Source: Prauserella rugosa (GTDB lineage: Bacteria; Actinomycetota; Actinomycetes; Mycobacteriales; Pseudonocardiaceae). Taken from it: 64,000 bases of DNA. Positions 15,836 to 24,538 of the stretch are shown here, piece by piece; the stretch's first letter is position 1; every line of letters starts with the position of its first letter. Under the pieces are notes generated by a model. That model saw nothing but the letters and a program-made list of their open reading frames with translations, ran no database searches and was not told where the DNA came from. The position numbers were made by a program, and so were the translations under genes. The stretch covers positions 1 through 64,000 of the forward strand of contig NZ_JOIJ01000015.1 in the NCBI RefSeq assembly GCF_000719975.1, read 5' to 3'.

Positions 15836-16765
15836 ATGCGCATCGGAAGGAATCGCGTGCTGGCCGCCGTGTTCGCGGGCCTGCTCGTGGCGGTCACGGC
15901 AGCCTGCGGTGGCGGAGGAGACGGGCAGGGCGGAGGCGGTGGCAGTGATGGCGGTGACCTCACCATCGGATACATCGCCTGGGACGAGAACATCGCGCTC
16001 GCCAACCTGTTCAAGGCCGAACTGGACCAGCGTGGTTTCAACGTGGAGCTGCGGCAGCTCGACGTCGCGCCGACGTGGCAGGCGGTCGCGCAGGGCGAGA
16101 TCGACCTGTTCCAGGACGCGTGGCTGCCCACGACGCACTCCGACTACTGGGAGCAGTACCGGAGTCAGGTCGAGGATCTCGGCGTCTGGTACGACCAGGC
16201 GACGCTGAACATCGCCGTGCCGTCGTACGTGCGCGACGTCAACTCGATCGCCGATCTGAAACAGCACGCCGACCAGTTCGGCGGCACGATCACGGGCATC
16301 GAACCCGGCGCGGGGGAGACCCGGCTCGTGGAAACGCAGATGATGCCCGACTACGGCCTCGAGGGCAGCATGACGCTGCAGAAGTCGTCGACGACGGCGA
16401 TGCTGTCGGCCCTCGACTCCGCGATCCAGAACCGCGAACCGATCGTCGTGACGCTATGGCATCCGCACTGGGCGTACTCGCGCTACGACCTGAAGGACCT
16501 CGAGGACCCGAAGGGGTCCATGGGAGAGGCCGAGAAGCTGCACATGATCGGCCGCGAGGGATTCGGCGAGGACTACCCCGAACTGACCGAGGTCATCAAG
16601 AACTTCCGCATGGACGACAAGCAGCTCGGTGACCTCGAGGACGCGATCCAGCAAGCCGGTGCCGGCCAGGAGCTGCAGGCAGCCCAGCAGTGGGCCCGGC
16701 AGAACAAGGCCGCCATGGACGAGGCGTTCGGCAGTCTGTCGCAGGGCGGTTCGTCCGGCTACTGA
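15836..16765 (+). CDS. proX: Glycine betaine-binding lipoprotein ProX
   Basis: The product is 309 aa from ATG 15836, with AAGGAGG at the right distance. A lipoprotein signal ends at Cys24 (VTAACGG), followed by a Gly-rich tether. The OpuAC-type binding domain starts with LTIGYIAWDENIALANLFK and contains the aromatic residues (YIAWDE, FQDAWLPTTHSDYW, VTLWHPHWAYSRYDL) expected for the betaine cage. It captures betaine or proline betaine outside the cell and delivers it to ProW. It is last in the operon. Confidence 0.95.
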   Translation: MRIGRNRVLAAVFAGLLVAVTAACGGGGDGQGGGGGSDGGDLTIGYIAWDENIALANLFKAELDQRGFNVELRQLDVAPTWQAVAQGEIDLFQDAWLPTTHSDYWEQYRSQVEDLGVWYDQATLNIAVPSYVRDVNSIADLKQHADQFGGTITGIEPGAGETRLVETQMMPDYGLEGSMTLQKSSTTAMLSALDSAIQNREPIVVTLWHPHWAYSRYDLKDLEDPKGSMGEAEKLHMIGREGFGEDYPELTEVIKNFRMDDKQLGDLEDAIQQAGAGQELQAAQQWARQNKAAMDEAFGSLSQGGSSGY

Positions 16766-16790
16766 GCGGCGGGCCGGGTTCGGGCCTTCG

Positions 16791-17222
16791 TCAGACGGCG
16801 AACACCTGGTCGTCGTCGGCGAAGGCCTTGAACTCGAGCGCGTTGCCGGCCGGGTCGCGCAGGAACATCGTCCACTGCTCACCCGGTTCACCCTCGAACC
16901 GGACGTAGGGCTCGATGACGAACGTCGCGCCCGCGGCGCGGAGCCGGTCGGCGAGGGTGTGGAAGGCCGGGATCGTCAGGATCAGCCCAAAGTGGGGGAC
17001 GGGTACGTCGTGCCCGTCGACCGGGTTGTGGATGCCCTCCGAGCGGCCGGGGGCGAGGTGCGTGACGAACTGGTGGCCCTGGAGGTTCCAGTCGATCCAC
17101 GACTCGGAGCTGCGGCCCTGTTCCAGGCCCAGCACCTCGCCGTAGAACCGGCGCGCGGCGTCGAGGTCGTCGACCGGCATCGCGAGGTGGAACCGGGGGA
17201 TCGGCGAGTCGAGCACGGCCAT
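16791..17222 (-). CDS. VOC-family (glyoxalase/dioxygenase fold) protein
   Basis: The product is 143 aa, two beta-alpha-beta-beta-beta modules. It begins [26 protein letters not shown] and ends [19 protein letters not shown], the usual VOC ends. His in the first module and Glu in NALEFK are likely metal ligands. The family includes glyoxalase-like and extradiol-type enzymes; which one is unclear. It is divergent from the GntR gene, whose 28-bp operator also covers its upstream region, so it may be a GntR target. Confidence 0.85.
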   Translation of the reverse strand: MAVLDSPIPRFHLAMPVDDLDAARRFYGEVLGLEQGRSSESWIDWNLQGHQFVTHLAPGRSEGIHNPVDGHDVPVPHFGLILTIPAFHTLADRLRAAGATFVIEPYVRFEGEPGEQWTMFLRDPAGNALEFKAFADDDQVFAV

Positions 17223-17267
17223 GGGAGCGCCTCCTGAATCCTCGTGGACCGCATTCCTCAGCGAGTC

Positions 17268-17295
17268 CTTGTCCGAATGTTAACATTGAGACAAG
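17268..17295. promoter_or_regulatory. 28-bp operator for the GntR regulator
   Basis: CTTGTC and GACAAG flank a perfect AATGTTAACATT core, all concentric; only two base pairs of the 28-bp palindrome mismatch. It ends immediately before the gntR ribosome-binding site and lies 46 bp from the VOC start. Confidence 0.72.
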
Positions 17296-17305
17296 AGGAG
17301 GTGGC

Positions 17306-17995
17306 ATGGCCGAGCGATCGATCACACCCGCCCGTCGCCGCGGGCTCGCCGACGAGGTGGCCGACGCGGTGCGGGAGGCGATCTTCGACGGCACCTATCC
17401 GCCCGGGGCACAGCTGCGCGAGGTCGAGCTGGCGCGCGGACTCGACGTCAGCAGGGGGCCGATCCGGGAGGCGCTGCTGCGCCTGGAACGCGAAGGTCTG
17501 GTGCGGACGGCGTGGCATCGCGGCGCTTTCGTCGTCGAACTGTCCACGGCCGACATCGCCGAGCTCGACAGCCTGCGTGGCGCGCTCGAGGAACTCGCGG
17601 TCCGGCAGGTCGTCGACCACGCCGACGAGGAGGATCTCGACGCGATCGAGTCCGCCGCCGAGGAGCTCGCCCGTGCCCGGGACCCGCACGCCATGGTCCG
17701 CGCCGACATCGCCTTCCACGACGCGGTGTACGCCGCAGCGCGACACCACAGGCTGCAGGAAGCCTGGGGAGCGATCCGCTCCCAGGTGCACGTCTTCCTC
17801 CTGACCCGCATCGGTCTCGACGCGGACGTCGAGCACCTCCCGGGGGAACACCGTGAGCTGGCCGACGCGCTGCGGGCCCGCGACGCGGGACGGGCGGCCC
17901 GGCTGTTCGCCGATCATCGCGCGCACGCCCGTGCCGTGCTCGCAGGCGGTGACGCCGCCGAGTCCCGTTCGGATCCCGATCGGCAGTCCGAATAG
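17306..17995 (+). CDS. GntR-family regulator, FCD/FadR subgroup
   Basis: The product is 229 aa from ATG 17306 with GAGGAGG upstream. The N-terminal winged helix reads LADEVADAVREAIFDGTYPPGAQLREVELARGLDVSRGPIREAL in parts (about residues 14-60). The all-helical FCD domain (about 95-215) has the metal-binding Asp/His pattern (FHDAVYAAARHH, EHRELADAL and FADHRAHA). FCD members sense organic acids. It sits between a VOC gene and the pectinase block, so a role in uronate or aldarate control is possible but unproven. It probably autoregulates. Confidence 0.9.
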   Translation: MAERSITPARRRGLADEVADAVREAIFDGTYPPGAQLREVELARGLDVSRGPIREALLRLEREGLVRTAWHRGAFVVELSTADIAELDSLRGALEELAVRQVVDHADEEDLDAIESAAEELARARDPHAMVRADIAFHDAVYAAARHHRLQEAWGAIRSQVHVFLLTRIGLDADVEHLPGEHRELADALRARDAGRAARLFADHRAHARAVLAGGDAAESRSDPDRQSE

Positions 17996-18024
17996 GACTC
18001 GGCGGCGTACCGGCGCCCTTCGGC

Positions 18025-19440
18025 TCAGCGCCAGTCGAGTTCGCCGTCGATACGTTCCCCTGCGATCAGCACGTTGTCGAACGTCAGATCCTCGACGTTC
18101 TCGAGCACCATGGGGGTCTCCGACTCGGCGACCTCCACGTTGCGCAGCGTGACGTCCCGCAACGGCACGGCGTCCGGCCCGTGGATCTCCAGCGTGGTGT
18201 CCGCACTGTCGACCGTGACGTCCTCGAACACGAGGTCCCGATACACCGGCGGGAAGTTTCCGCCGAGTTCGCCGGGATAGTCCAACTGGAACCAGATCAG
18301 GTTCTCGAACTCCTCGACCTCGAAATCCCGCACCCGGATGTGTTCCACCGTTCCTCCGCGATCGAGGTTGCCCTTGAACCGCACCGCCGAGGCACCCGAG
18401 CGCAGCGTGTTGTCGTCGAAGAAGACGTAGCGGATGTCGCCGGACATCTCGCTGCCCAGGGCGATTCCGTCCTCTCCGCCCATGTCGTTGCCGCGGACGA
18501 CGACGCGTTCGCTGGGCCTGCCGATGTCCCTGCCGTCCTTGTCCCGGCCGGACTTCACGACCACGGCGTCGTCACCCGTGCGGAACGTGTTGTTCTCCAC
18601 CAGCACGTTCGTGCTCGAGTCGACGTCGACGCCGTCGTTGTTGGCGTTGTGGCTGTCGACGGTCAGGTTCCGCACCGTGGCGTCGTCGGTGTAGACGAGG
18701 TGGTTGATCCAGAACGGCGAGTTGGTGACCGTGTAGTCGCTCAACAGCACCCGCTCGGCGCCGAAGAACTGGATCATGCTCGGCCGCAGGAAGTGGCCCT
18801 CCCCGAAGCGGCGCTTGTCGAGCGGTTTGCCGTCGAAACCCATGCGCCGGAGCTTCTGCATGTCCGCGTCCTGTTTGTCGTACCAGGACAGGAACTCGCT
18901 CGCCTCGTTGCCGTCGATCACGCCGGTTCCGGTGATCGAGACGTCGTGCACGTCCTTGGCATAGATGAGCGGCGAGTAGCCGTACATCTCGGTGCCCTCC
19001 CAGCGCGTGTGCACCACGGGCAGGTAGTCGGCGGGATCGGAGCCGAACAGCAGGCGCGATCCCTCGGCGACATGCAGGTCGATCCTGCTCTCGAGATGGA
19101 TCGGGCCCTCGCTGAGCCAGGTCCCCTCGGGAAGGACCACCCGGCCGCCGCCCGCCTCGTGGGCGGCTCGGACGGTGGCCATGATCGCGTCGTGGTCGTC
19201 GGTGGTTCCGTCACCGACCGCGCCGAAGTCGGTGACCCGGAACTCGCGGTCGGGAATCGCCGGCTCCTCGACCGTGTCGACGATCCGGTCGGCCATCTTC
19301 CACAGCGGGTCCGCACCCGCCTGCGCCTGACCGGCCGGTTCCGGGGCCGCGACAGCGCCCGAACCGGCGCCGACCCCGGCGCACAGCAGCCCGACCAGGG
19401 CCGCGATGAGTGTCTTCTTGCTTCGTGACCGTCGTGTCAT
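18025..19440 (-). CDS. Secreted GH28-type pectinase (polygalacturonase-like), altered active site
   Basis: The product is 471 aa with a signal peptide (about 1-31, ending AVAA) and GGAGGAGA before the ATG. It is a right-handed beta-helix. GH28 motifs are readable: NNDGVD (267-272) for the usual NTD, TGDDAVVVKSG (289-291 GDD) and RFK (354-356) for RIK. The canonical GHG loop His is missing: the segment is GGEDGIALGSEMSG. This may change the chemistry to a lyase-like, exo-acting or different substrate enzyme. It lies 64 bp downstream of the second GH28 gene on the same strand, so both are likely co-transcribed and LacI-controlled. Confidence 0.88.
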   Translation of the reverse strand: MTRRSRSKKTLIAALVGLLCAGVGAGSGAVAAPEPAGQAQAGADPLWKMADRIVDTVEEPAIPDREFRVTDFGAVGDGTTDDHDAIMATVRAAHEAGGGRVVLPEGTWLSEGPIHLESRIDLHVAEGSRLLFGSDPADYLPVVHTRWEGTEMYGYSPLIYAKDVHDVSITGTGVIDGNEASEFLSWYDKQDADMQKLRRMGFDGKPLDKRRFGEGHFLRPSMIQFFGAERVLLSDYTVTNSPFWINHLVYTDDATVRNLTVDSHNANNDGVDVDSSTNVLVENNTFRTGDDAVVVKSGRDKDGRDIGRPSERVVVRGNDMGGEDGIALGSEMSGDIRYVFFDDNTLRSGASAVRFKGNLDRGGTVEHIRVRDFEVEEFENLIWFQLDYPGELGGNFPPVYRDLVFEDVTVDSADTTLEIHGPDAVPLRDVTLRNVEVAESETPMVLENVEDLTFDNVLIAGERIDGELDWR

Positions 19441-19504
19441 GCGTTCTCCTCCGCAGTGAGTCGAAGCAGTGAGTCCAAAAGGATGAGTCGAGGTGGTGAT
19501 CGGG

Positions 19505-20953
19505 TCAGCTCAGGGGGCCTGCGTCGATGACCTCGTCGTAGTGGCGGTCGTTGATGTCGACGTTGTCGAGATGGAGGTTCCGGACGTGTTCCAGTTCCAT
19601 CGGCGTCTCCACGTCGGAGAAGGTCGAGTCGCGAACGGTCACGTCGCTGATCGGGGAGCGTTCGTAGCCCCGCAGGTAGAGCCCGAACGAACCGCCCGTG
19701 CTGTGGACGTTCTCGATCTGGACGTCGCGGACCGTCGGGGTGTGTTCGCCGGCGTCGCCCTCCTCGTACTGAAAGTTGATGCGGATGACCTCGCCGCCGA
19801 CCTGGGGGATCCGGTTGTTGCGGAAGTAGACCTGTTCCACCGTGCCGCCGCGGACGGAGTTCGTCTTGATGCGCAGTGCGCGGTCGAGGTGCTCGCTGTC
19901 CATGACGTTGTCCTCGGCGAAGACGTTGTAGACGTCGCCGGACATCTCGCTGCCGATGGTCACGCCGCCGTGTCCGTCGGCCATGGTGTTGTCGTGGATG
20001 ACGATGTTCTCGCTGGGCACGCCGATCCGCCGGCCGTCCTCGTTACGTCCCGATTTGATGGCGATGCAGTCGTCACCGTTGTCGAAATGCGAATTCTTGA
20101 TCACGACGTTCTTGCTCGACTCCGGGTCCACGCCGTCGCTGTTCGGACCGTCGGGACTGTCCAGGGTCACCCCGTCGATCGTGACGTTCTCCGACAGCAC
20201 GGGGTGGATCATCCACATCGGAGAGTTCGTCAGCGTCACGTCCTTCACGAGGATGTTCTCGCTGTCGTAGAACTGCACGAAGTTCGGGCGCAGCTTGCTG
20301 TCTTCCAGCCTGCGCTGTTCGACCGGGACACCGTCCTCGCCCCATTGGAAGAGCCGGTCGCGGTGCTCGGTCTCGATGACCCCACCGTTTCCGTCGGGCT
20401 GTTCCTTCCACGGCCACCAGTGCTCGTCGTCGGCCTGCCCGTCGAGCGTCCCGCCGCCGGTGATGGCGACGTCGCGCACCCCGTCGGCGTAGACGAAGGG
20501 GGAGTAGTTGTACAGCTCGACGCCTTCCCAGCGGGTTTTGACCGCGGGCAGGTAATCGGCGGGGTCTTGGCTGAATCGGACGGTGGCGCCGTCACTGACG
20601 TGGAGTTCGATGTTGCTTTCGAGGTGGATGGCGCCGGTGTGGAATTCGCCGGGCGGGATGACGACCTTGCCGCCGCCTTTGGCGGAGGCGGCGTCGATGG
20701 CTTCGGCGATGGCATCGGTGCTGTCCTGCTCGCCGGTGGGGTCGGCGCCGTAGTCGGTGATGTCGAACGGGCGCTGGGGGATGGTGGGTGGCTTGACCTC
20801 GTTACGGATCTGGTCGGCCAGCTCCCAGCCGTGCGGCTCGGAGGGGGCCTGCCCGGATGGCGGGGCCGCGGCGGCGGGTGGCGTGAAGACGGACATCGCG
20901 AGCGCCGCGCCGAGCACGGCGGTCAGGGCGCGGGTGGCGGCTGCTGAGCGCAT
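19505..20953 (-). CDS. Secreted GH28 polygalacturonase
   Basis: The product is 482 aa from ATG 20953 with GAGGAGA upstream; the longer frame starts before the promoter. A signal peptide ends at AAA (about 28). The beta-helix carries all four GH28 motifs: NSDGVD, GDDCIAIKSG, GHGGVTIGSEMSG and RALRIKT, so the Asp acid/base residues and catalytic His are present. It should hydrolyse alpha-1,4-galacturonan outside the cell. Its promoter (-35 TTGACA, -10 TCCATC on the minus strand) is directly followed by the LacI operator at 21069-21080. It is first in an operon with the GH28 gene at 18025. Confidence 0.92.
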   Translation of the reverse strand: MRSAAATRALTAVLGAALAMSVFTPPAAAAPPSGQAPSEPHGWELADQIRNEVKPPTIPQRPFDITDYGADPTGEQDSTDAIAEAIDAASAKGGGKVVIPPGEFHTGAIHLESNIELHVSDGATVRFSQDPADYLPAVKTRWEGVELYNYSPFVYADGVRDVAITGGGTLDGQADDEHWWPWKEQPDGNGGVIETEHRDRLFQWGEDGVPVEQRRLEDSKLRPNFVQFYDSENILVKDVTLTNSPMWMIHPVLSENVTIDGVTLDSPDGPNSDGVDPESSKNVVIKNSHFDNGDDCIAIKSGRNEDGRRIGVPSENIVIHDNTMADGHGGVTIGSEMSGDVYNVFAEDNVMDSEHLDRALRIKTNSVRGGTVEQVYFRNNRIPQVGGEVIRINFQYEEGDAGEHTPTVRDVQIENVHSTGGSFGLYLRGYERSPISDVTVRDSTFSDVETPMELEHVRNLHLDNVDINDRHYDEVIDAGPLS

Positions 20954-21068
20954 GGATTCTCCTCGGGTACTCGACGGTGAGCACGCTCGCTCCCGCGCCG
21001 ACGTCGGACGGGAGCCGGGCCTCGGCCAGGGCGGCACCGCGCACGCGACACGGTGTCACCAACGGCTG

Positions 21069-21080
21069 GAAACCGGTTTC
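21069..21080 (-). promoter_or_regulatory. LacI operator at the pectinase promoter
   Basis: GAAACCGGTTTC is a perfect palindrome with the central CG of LacI sites. It lies just downstream of a minus-strand promoter: TTGACA (21106-21111), 18-bp spacer, TCCATC (21082-21087). Binding would block initiation. Confidence 0.78.
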
Positions 21081-21287
21081 TGATGGAACAGGAGGCGGGG
21101 TGGCGTGTCAATGGATCGGAGTGAATGGACGAAACCGACATCGCGTGGCCGGGTGGACGCAGGCCGCGTGGACGTCGTCGTTCCGGGTCGAGGTGGGCAG
21201 GTCGTTTCCGCACGTCGGAAACGCGAGTCACCGCGGCGGCGGCCGTCTGACGTGGGATAAGATGGCGGCTGTCGACCGTGCCGGGGT

Positions 21288-21299
21288 GAAACCGTTTTC
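21288..21299 (+). promoter_or_regulatory. Imperfect LacI operator upstream of lacI
   Basis: GAAACCGTTTTC differs from the pectinase operator at one position and lies about 60 bp upstream of the lacI start. It would allow autoregulation. Confidence 0.6.
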
Positions 21300-21361
21300 T
21301 CCTCATCGGCGGACGTCGACGTGGAGCTGACCTCGGATGTCGACGAGTGAGGGGCGGTCAG

Positions 21362-22366
21362 ATGGGTGCGGGCGAACGCTCGCAGTCGGTCACGATCCGT
21401 GACGTCGCGCGTGCCGCGCAGGTCTCGCCTGCGACCGTGTCCAGGGTGATGAACCGGAGGAGCACGGTCGACGTCGAGCTGGCCAGGCGGGTGCAACAGG
21501 CCGCGGCCTCCCTCGGTTACCACCCCAGTGTCGTCGCGCAGGGGCTGGCGCGCGGGCGCACCGAGCTGGTCTCGATCCTGGTTCCGGACCTCGGCAACCC
21601 GATGTTCCAGTCGGTGCTGCGGGGTATCAGCAGGGCCGCCGGTGTCGAGGGGTACCGCGTTCTGGTCACCGACAGCCACGAGATGCCGCTCGAGGAGCCG
21701 GTGCTGGCGCACGAGACCCGGTTGCGCACCGATGGTCTCGTGCTGTGCTCGCCGCGTTCGCACGACCAGGAGTTGCTGGAGCTGGCGGGCAAGCTCGAAC
21801 CCTTCGTCCTGGTCAACCGCAGGATCGAGGGACTGATGGCCCCGACGGTGTCGGTGGACTACGCCGCGGGAATCCGCGCCCTCGCCGCCCATCTGGCCGG
21901 CCTGGGCCACCGGCGCGTCGCGTACCTGTCCGGTCCGATGGCCAGCGTGTCCAATCAGGAGCGACTGGACACCCTCCACGAGTCGGCACAGGGCAGGTTC
22001 GAGGTGAACGTCCTGGAATGCGGCTCGATGCACGAGGACGGCTACGAGGCCGCGGACCGGGCGCTGGCCACGGGCGCCACGGCGATCATCGGGTACAACG
22101 ACCTGGTCGCACTCGGCGCGCTCGGCAAGTTCCACGCCATCGGGGTGTCGGTGCCCGAGCAGATCAGCGTCGTCGGATTCGACGACATCGCCTTCGCCCG
22201 GTACGCCTCGCCCATGCTCACGACGGTGGCCGTCCCCCAGGAATCCCTCGGCGAGGAGGCGTGGCAACGGCTGTCGGCCGTGCTGCGCGGGGAGGAACCG
22301 CCGGCCGACGTGTGCTTCACCCCGCGGCTCGAGGTCCGGCAGAGTACGGCGCGGGCTCCCCGGTAG
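21362..22366 (+). CDS. LacI-family regulator of pectin/uronate genes
   Basis: The product is 334 aa from ATG 21362 with GAGGGG upstream. The N-terminal DNA-binding domain reads VTIRDVARAAQVSPATVSRVMNRRSTV (in parts), with hinge helix VVAQGLARGRTE. The periplasmic-binding-protein-like sensor domain follows (SILVPDLGNPMFQSVLRGISRAA) and ends with VVGFDDIAFARYASPMLTTVAVPQ. It is flanked by pectinases on one side and a TRAP transporter on the other, and the same palindrome GAAACCGGTTTC occurs at both promoters. The effector is probably galacturonate or an oligomer. Confidence 0.92.
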   Translation: MGAGERSQSVTIRDVARAAQVSPATVSRVMNRRSTVDVELARRVQQAAASLGYHPSVVAQGLARGRTELVSILVPDLGNPMFQSVLRGISRAAGVEGYRVLVTDSHEMPLEEPVLAHETRLRTDGLVLCSPRSHDQELLELAGKLEPFVLVNRRIEGLMAPTVSVDYAAGIRALAAHLAGLGHRRVAYLSGPMASVSNQERLDTLHESAQGRFEVNVLECGSMHEDGYEAADRALATGATAIIGYNDLVALGALGKFHAIGVSVPEQISVVGFDDIAFARYASPMLTTVAVPQESLGEEAWQRLSAVLRGEEPPADVCFTPRLEVRQSTARAPR

Positions 22367-22461
22367 ACGCGGTAGACACCGGCGTCCGTAGCGGGGACCG
22401 CGCAGGCTGAGCGGGCCGGTGCGGCTTCCGTGTCGCGTTCGAATCGGTCCCGGATTCGCTC

Positions 22462-22489
22462 TTGACAGCCGGGCGCCCGTGGCTAGGGT
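22462..22489 (+). promoter_or_regulatory. TRAP operon promoter
   Basis: TTGACA (22462-22467), a 16-bp spacer and TAGGGT (22484-22489). The LacI operator begins 1 bp after the -10. Confidence 0.65.
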
Positions 22490-22490
22490 A

Positions 22491-22504
22491 AGAAACCGGT
22501 TTCT
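22491..22504 (+). promoter_or_regulatory. LacI operator at the TRAP promoter
   Basis: AGAAACCGGTTTCT is a perfect 14-bp palindrome sharing its 12-bp core with the pectinase operator. It covers the expected transcription start of the TRAP operon. Confidence 0.8.
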
Positions 22505-22554
22505 CGCACGGGTTCCGTGCGTGCTCCATCAAAGTCGATCGGAGTCTCTCGTCC

Positions 22555-23217
22555 ATGTCTCAGTCCCCACCGAGGTCGTCGGGGCCGAACCGGGCCTTAC
22601 GCCTGGGTATCGGCGTCGTCGACCGGACGACCGACGCGCTGACCTTCATCGCTCTCGTCGTGATGGTGCTCGTGATCAGCTGGCAGGTCTTCGCCCGTTT
22701 CTTCCTCGGCTTCACGCCCGGGTGGGCGTCCGAGGTCGCGCTGTTGCTGCTGTGCTGGCTGGCGCTGCTGGCCACCGCCAAGGGAGTGCGCGAACGCAGC
22801 CACATCGCGGTCGGCCTCGTCGTCGACCGCATGCCCACGCGCCTGCGCTCGGCCGTCGCACGCCTGGCGCCGCTGCTGATGGCCGTGTTCGGCGGTTACC
22901 TGCTGGTCAAGGGCGGTGAGTTCACGTACCTGATGACCGGCTCGACGCTGCCGGGTACGGGGTTGCCCACCGCCGTGCAGTACGGGGCGTTGCCGGTCGC
23001 CGGCGCGCTGATCCTCGTCTACAGCGTCCTGCAGCTGTTCGGAATGCTCCCCGCCGAAGCACCGGAGCCGCAGGGCGAGGAGTCGCCCGACACGCACCGG
23101 GCCGACACGCCGGACGCACCGGCCGCCACCGGCGACGGTGCAGGTGACGAGGCCGGCCCCACCGGCCGCCGGTCCACATCGGACGACGACGGTTCCCAGG
23201 AGGGTGATCACCGATGA
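22555..23217 (+). CDS. TRAP transporter small membrane subunit (DctQ type)
   Basis: The product is 220 aa with four predicted membrane segments in the first 165 residues (DALTFIALVVMVLVISWQVFARF is the first part of the DctQ motif), then an acidic hydrophilic C-terminal tail rich in Asp, Ala and Thr. The tail is longer than usual. It partners the large subunit, with which it overlaps by 4 bp. The operon starts at a LacI-controlled promoter beside pectinase genes, pointing to galacturonate or oligogalacturonate uptake. Confidence 0.9.
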   Translation: MSQSPPRSSGPNRALRLGIGVVDRTTDALTFIALVVMVLVISWQVFARFFLGFTPGWASEVALLLLCWLALLATAKGVRERSHIAVGLVVDRMPTRLRSAVARLAPLLMAVFGGYLLVKGGEFTYLMTGSTLPGTGLPTAVQYGALPVAGALILVYSVLQLFGMLPAEAPEPQGEESPDTHRADTPDAPAATGDGAGDEAGPTGRRSTSDDDGSQEGDHR

Positions 23218-24509
23218 TCGACCCGATCACCGTGCTCCTGCTCTTCGGCGGGTTCGCCGTGCTCTTGTTGCTGCGGGTGCCGATCGCGCTGGCGCTCGTC
23301 GTGTCGTCGATCGCCGCCGCACTGTGGATCGCCGTCCCGTTGCCGATCGTCGGCATGAAGATGGTCCAGTCGCTGAACTCGTTCCCGTTGTTGGCGATCC
23401 CGTTCTTCATCCTCGCCGGTGAGGTCATGGCGAGTGGCGGGGTAGCCCGCAGGCTCATCGAGCTCGCCAACATCGTGGTCGGATGGCTGCGCGGCGGACT
23501 CGCCATGCTGAATGTCGTCTCCAGCACCTTCTTCGGTGGCATATCCGGCTCCGCGGTGGCCGACACGTCGTCGGTGGGCTCGGTGATGGTGCCGATGATG
23601 CGCAAACAGGGCTACCCGGATTCGTACTCGGTCGGGGTCACCGTCTCGAGCGCGACGCAGGGTGTGTTGATTCCGCCCAGCCACAACATGATCATCTACG
23701 CGCTGGCCGCAGGTGGGAGCGTCTCGCTCGGGGGCCTGTTCGTCGCCGGCATCGTTCCCGGTCTGTTGGTCGGGGTGCTACTGCTCGTGACGTGTTACGT
23801 GATGGCGCGCAAGCACCGGCATCCCACCGGGGAACGGGTTCCGGTCAAGGACGTGCCGAAGGTCGTCGCCCAGGGCTTCCTCGGGCTGCTCACCCCGGTG
23901 ATCGTGATCGGCGGAATCCTGAGCGGCGTGTTCACCGCGACCGAGTCGGCCGCGATCGCGTGTCTGTGGGCTGTTTTCGTCACGTTCGGGGTGTATCGCG
24001 AGGTTCCGCTGCGCGCGTTCCTCGGCATGGTCCGACGTTCGATCAAGACGCTCGGCACCGTGCTGTTCCTGATCGCGGCCGCGGGTGCGTACGGGCACCT
24101 GCTGACGGTCATGCAGCTTCCGGCCGCGTTGAGTGACTGGCTGCTTGGACTGTCGGGCAACGCGATCGTGCTTCTGCTGTTGTGCAACGTGCTGTTGCTG
24201 GTGCTCGGTGCGGTCATGGACATGGCGCCGCTGATCCTGATCATGACGCCGATCCTGTTGCCGGTCGCCGAGTCGCTGGGCATGGACCCGATGCAGTTCG
24301 GCGTGATGCTCATGCTCAACCTGGCCATCGGCTTGATCACGCCTCCGGTCGGCAGCGTGCTGTTCGTCGGCGCGTCGATCGGCGGTATTCGTATCGAACA
24401 GGCCGTACGAGGAGTCCTGCCATTCTACGTGCCGATGCTCGGCGCCCTGCTGCTGGTGACGTTCGTGCCCGCAGTATCGATGGGCTTGCCGCAGCTGCTC
24501 GGCTTCTGA
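23214..24509 (+). CDS. TRAP transporter large permease (DctM type)
   Basis: The product is 431 aa with about 12 membrane segments, the normal size. The DctM signature regions are visible: FPLLAIPFFILAGEVMASGG, the loop SSTFFGGISGSAVADTSSVGSVMVPMM and the C-terminal LGAVMDMAPLILIMTPILLPV. It is the Na+-coupled transport subunit. It overlaps dctQ by 4 bp and is followed by the binding protein after 29 bp. The substrate is inferred from context to be a uronate. Confidence 0.95.
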   Translation: MIDPITVLLLFGGFAVLLLLRVPIALALVVSSIAAALWIAVPLPIVGMKMVQSLNSFPLLAIPFFILAGEVMASGGVARRLIELANIVVGWLRGGLAMLNVVSSTFFGGISGSAVADTSSVGSVMVPMMRKQGYPDSYSVGVTVSSATQGVLIPPSHNMIIYALAAGGSVSLGGLFVAGIVPGLLVGVLLLVTCYVMARKHRHPTGERVPVKDVPKVVAQGFLGLLTPVIVIGGILSGVFTATESAAIACLWAVFVTFGVYREVPLRAFLGMVRRSIKTLGTVLFLIAAAGAYGHLLTVMQLPAALSDWLLGLSGNAIVLLLLCNVLLLVLGAVMDMAPLILIMTPILLPVAESLGMDPMQFGVMLMLNLAIGLITPPVGSVLFVGASIGGIRIEQAVRGVLPFYVPMLGALLLVTFVPAVSMGLPQLLGF

Positions 24510-24538
24510 CGCCGTGTCCGGTTCCGGAAAGGAGACAT

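Larger units (their letters stand above)
20954..21361. other. Divergent promoter region of pectinases and lacI
   Basis: About 400 bp with no convincing coding frame. It holds two LacI operators, the pectinase promoter and an extra inverted repeat (CGTTTCCG and CGGAAACG, 21203-21223) of unknown use. Confidence 0.6.

Noticed and set aside
18181..19428. Long plus-strand frames opposite the two GH28 genes
   Set aside because: They are antisense shadows; the minus-strand genes have signal peptides, good ribosome-binding sites and beta-helix motifs.
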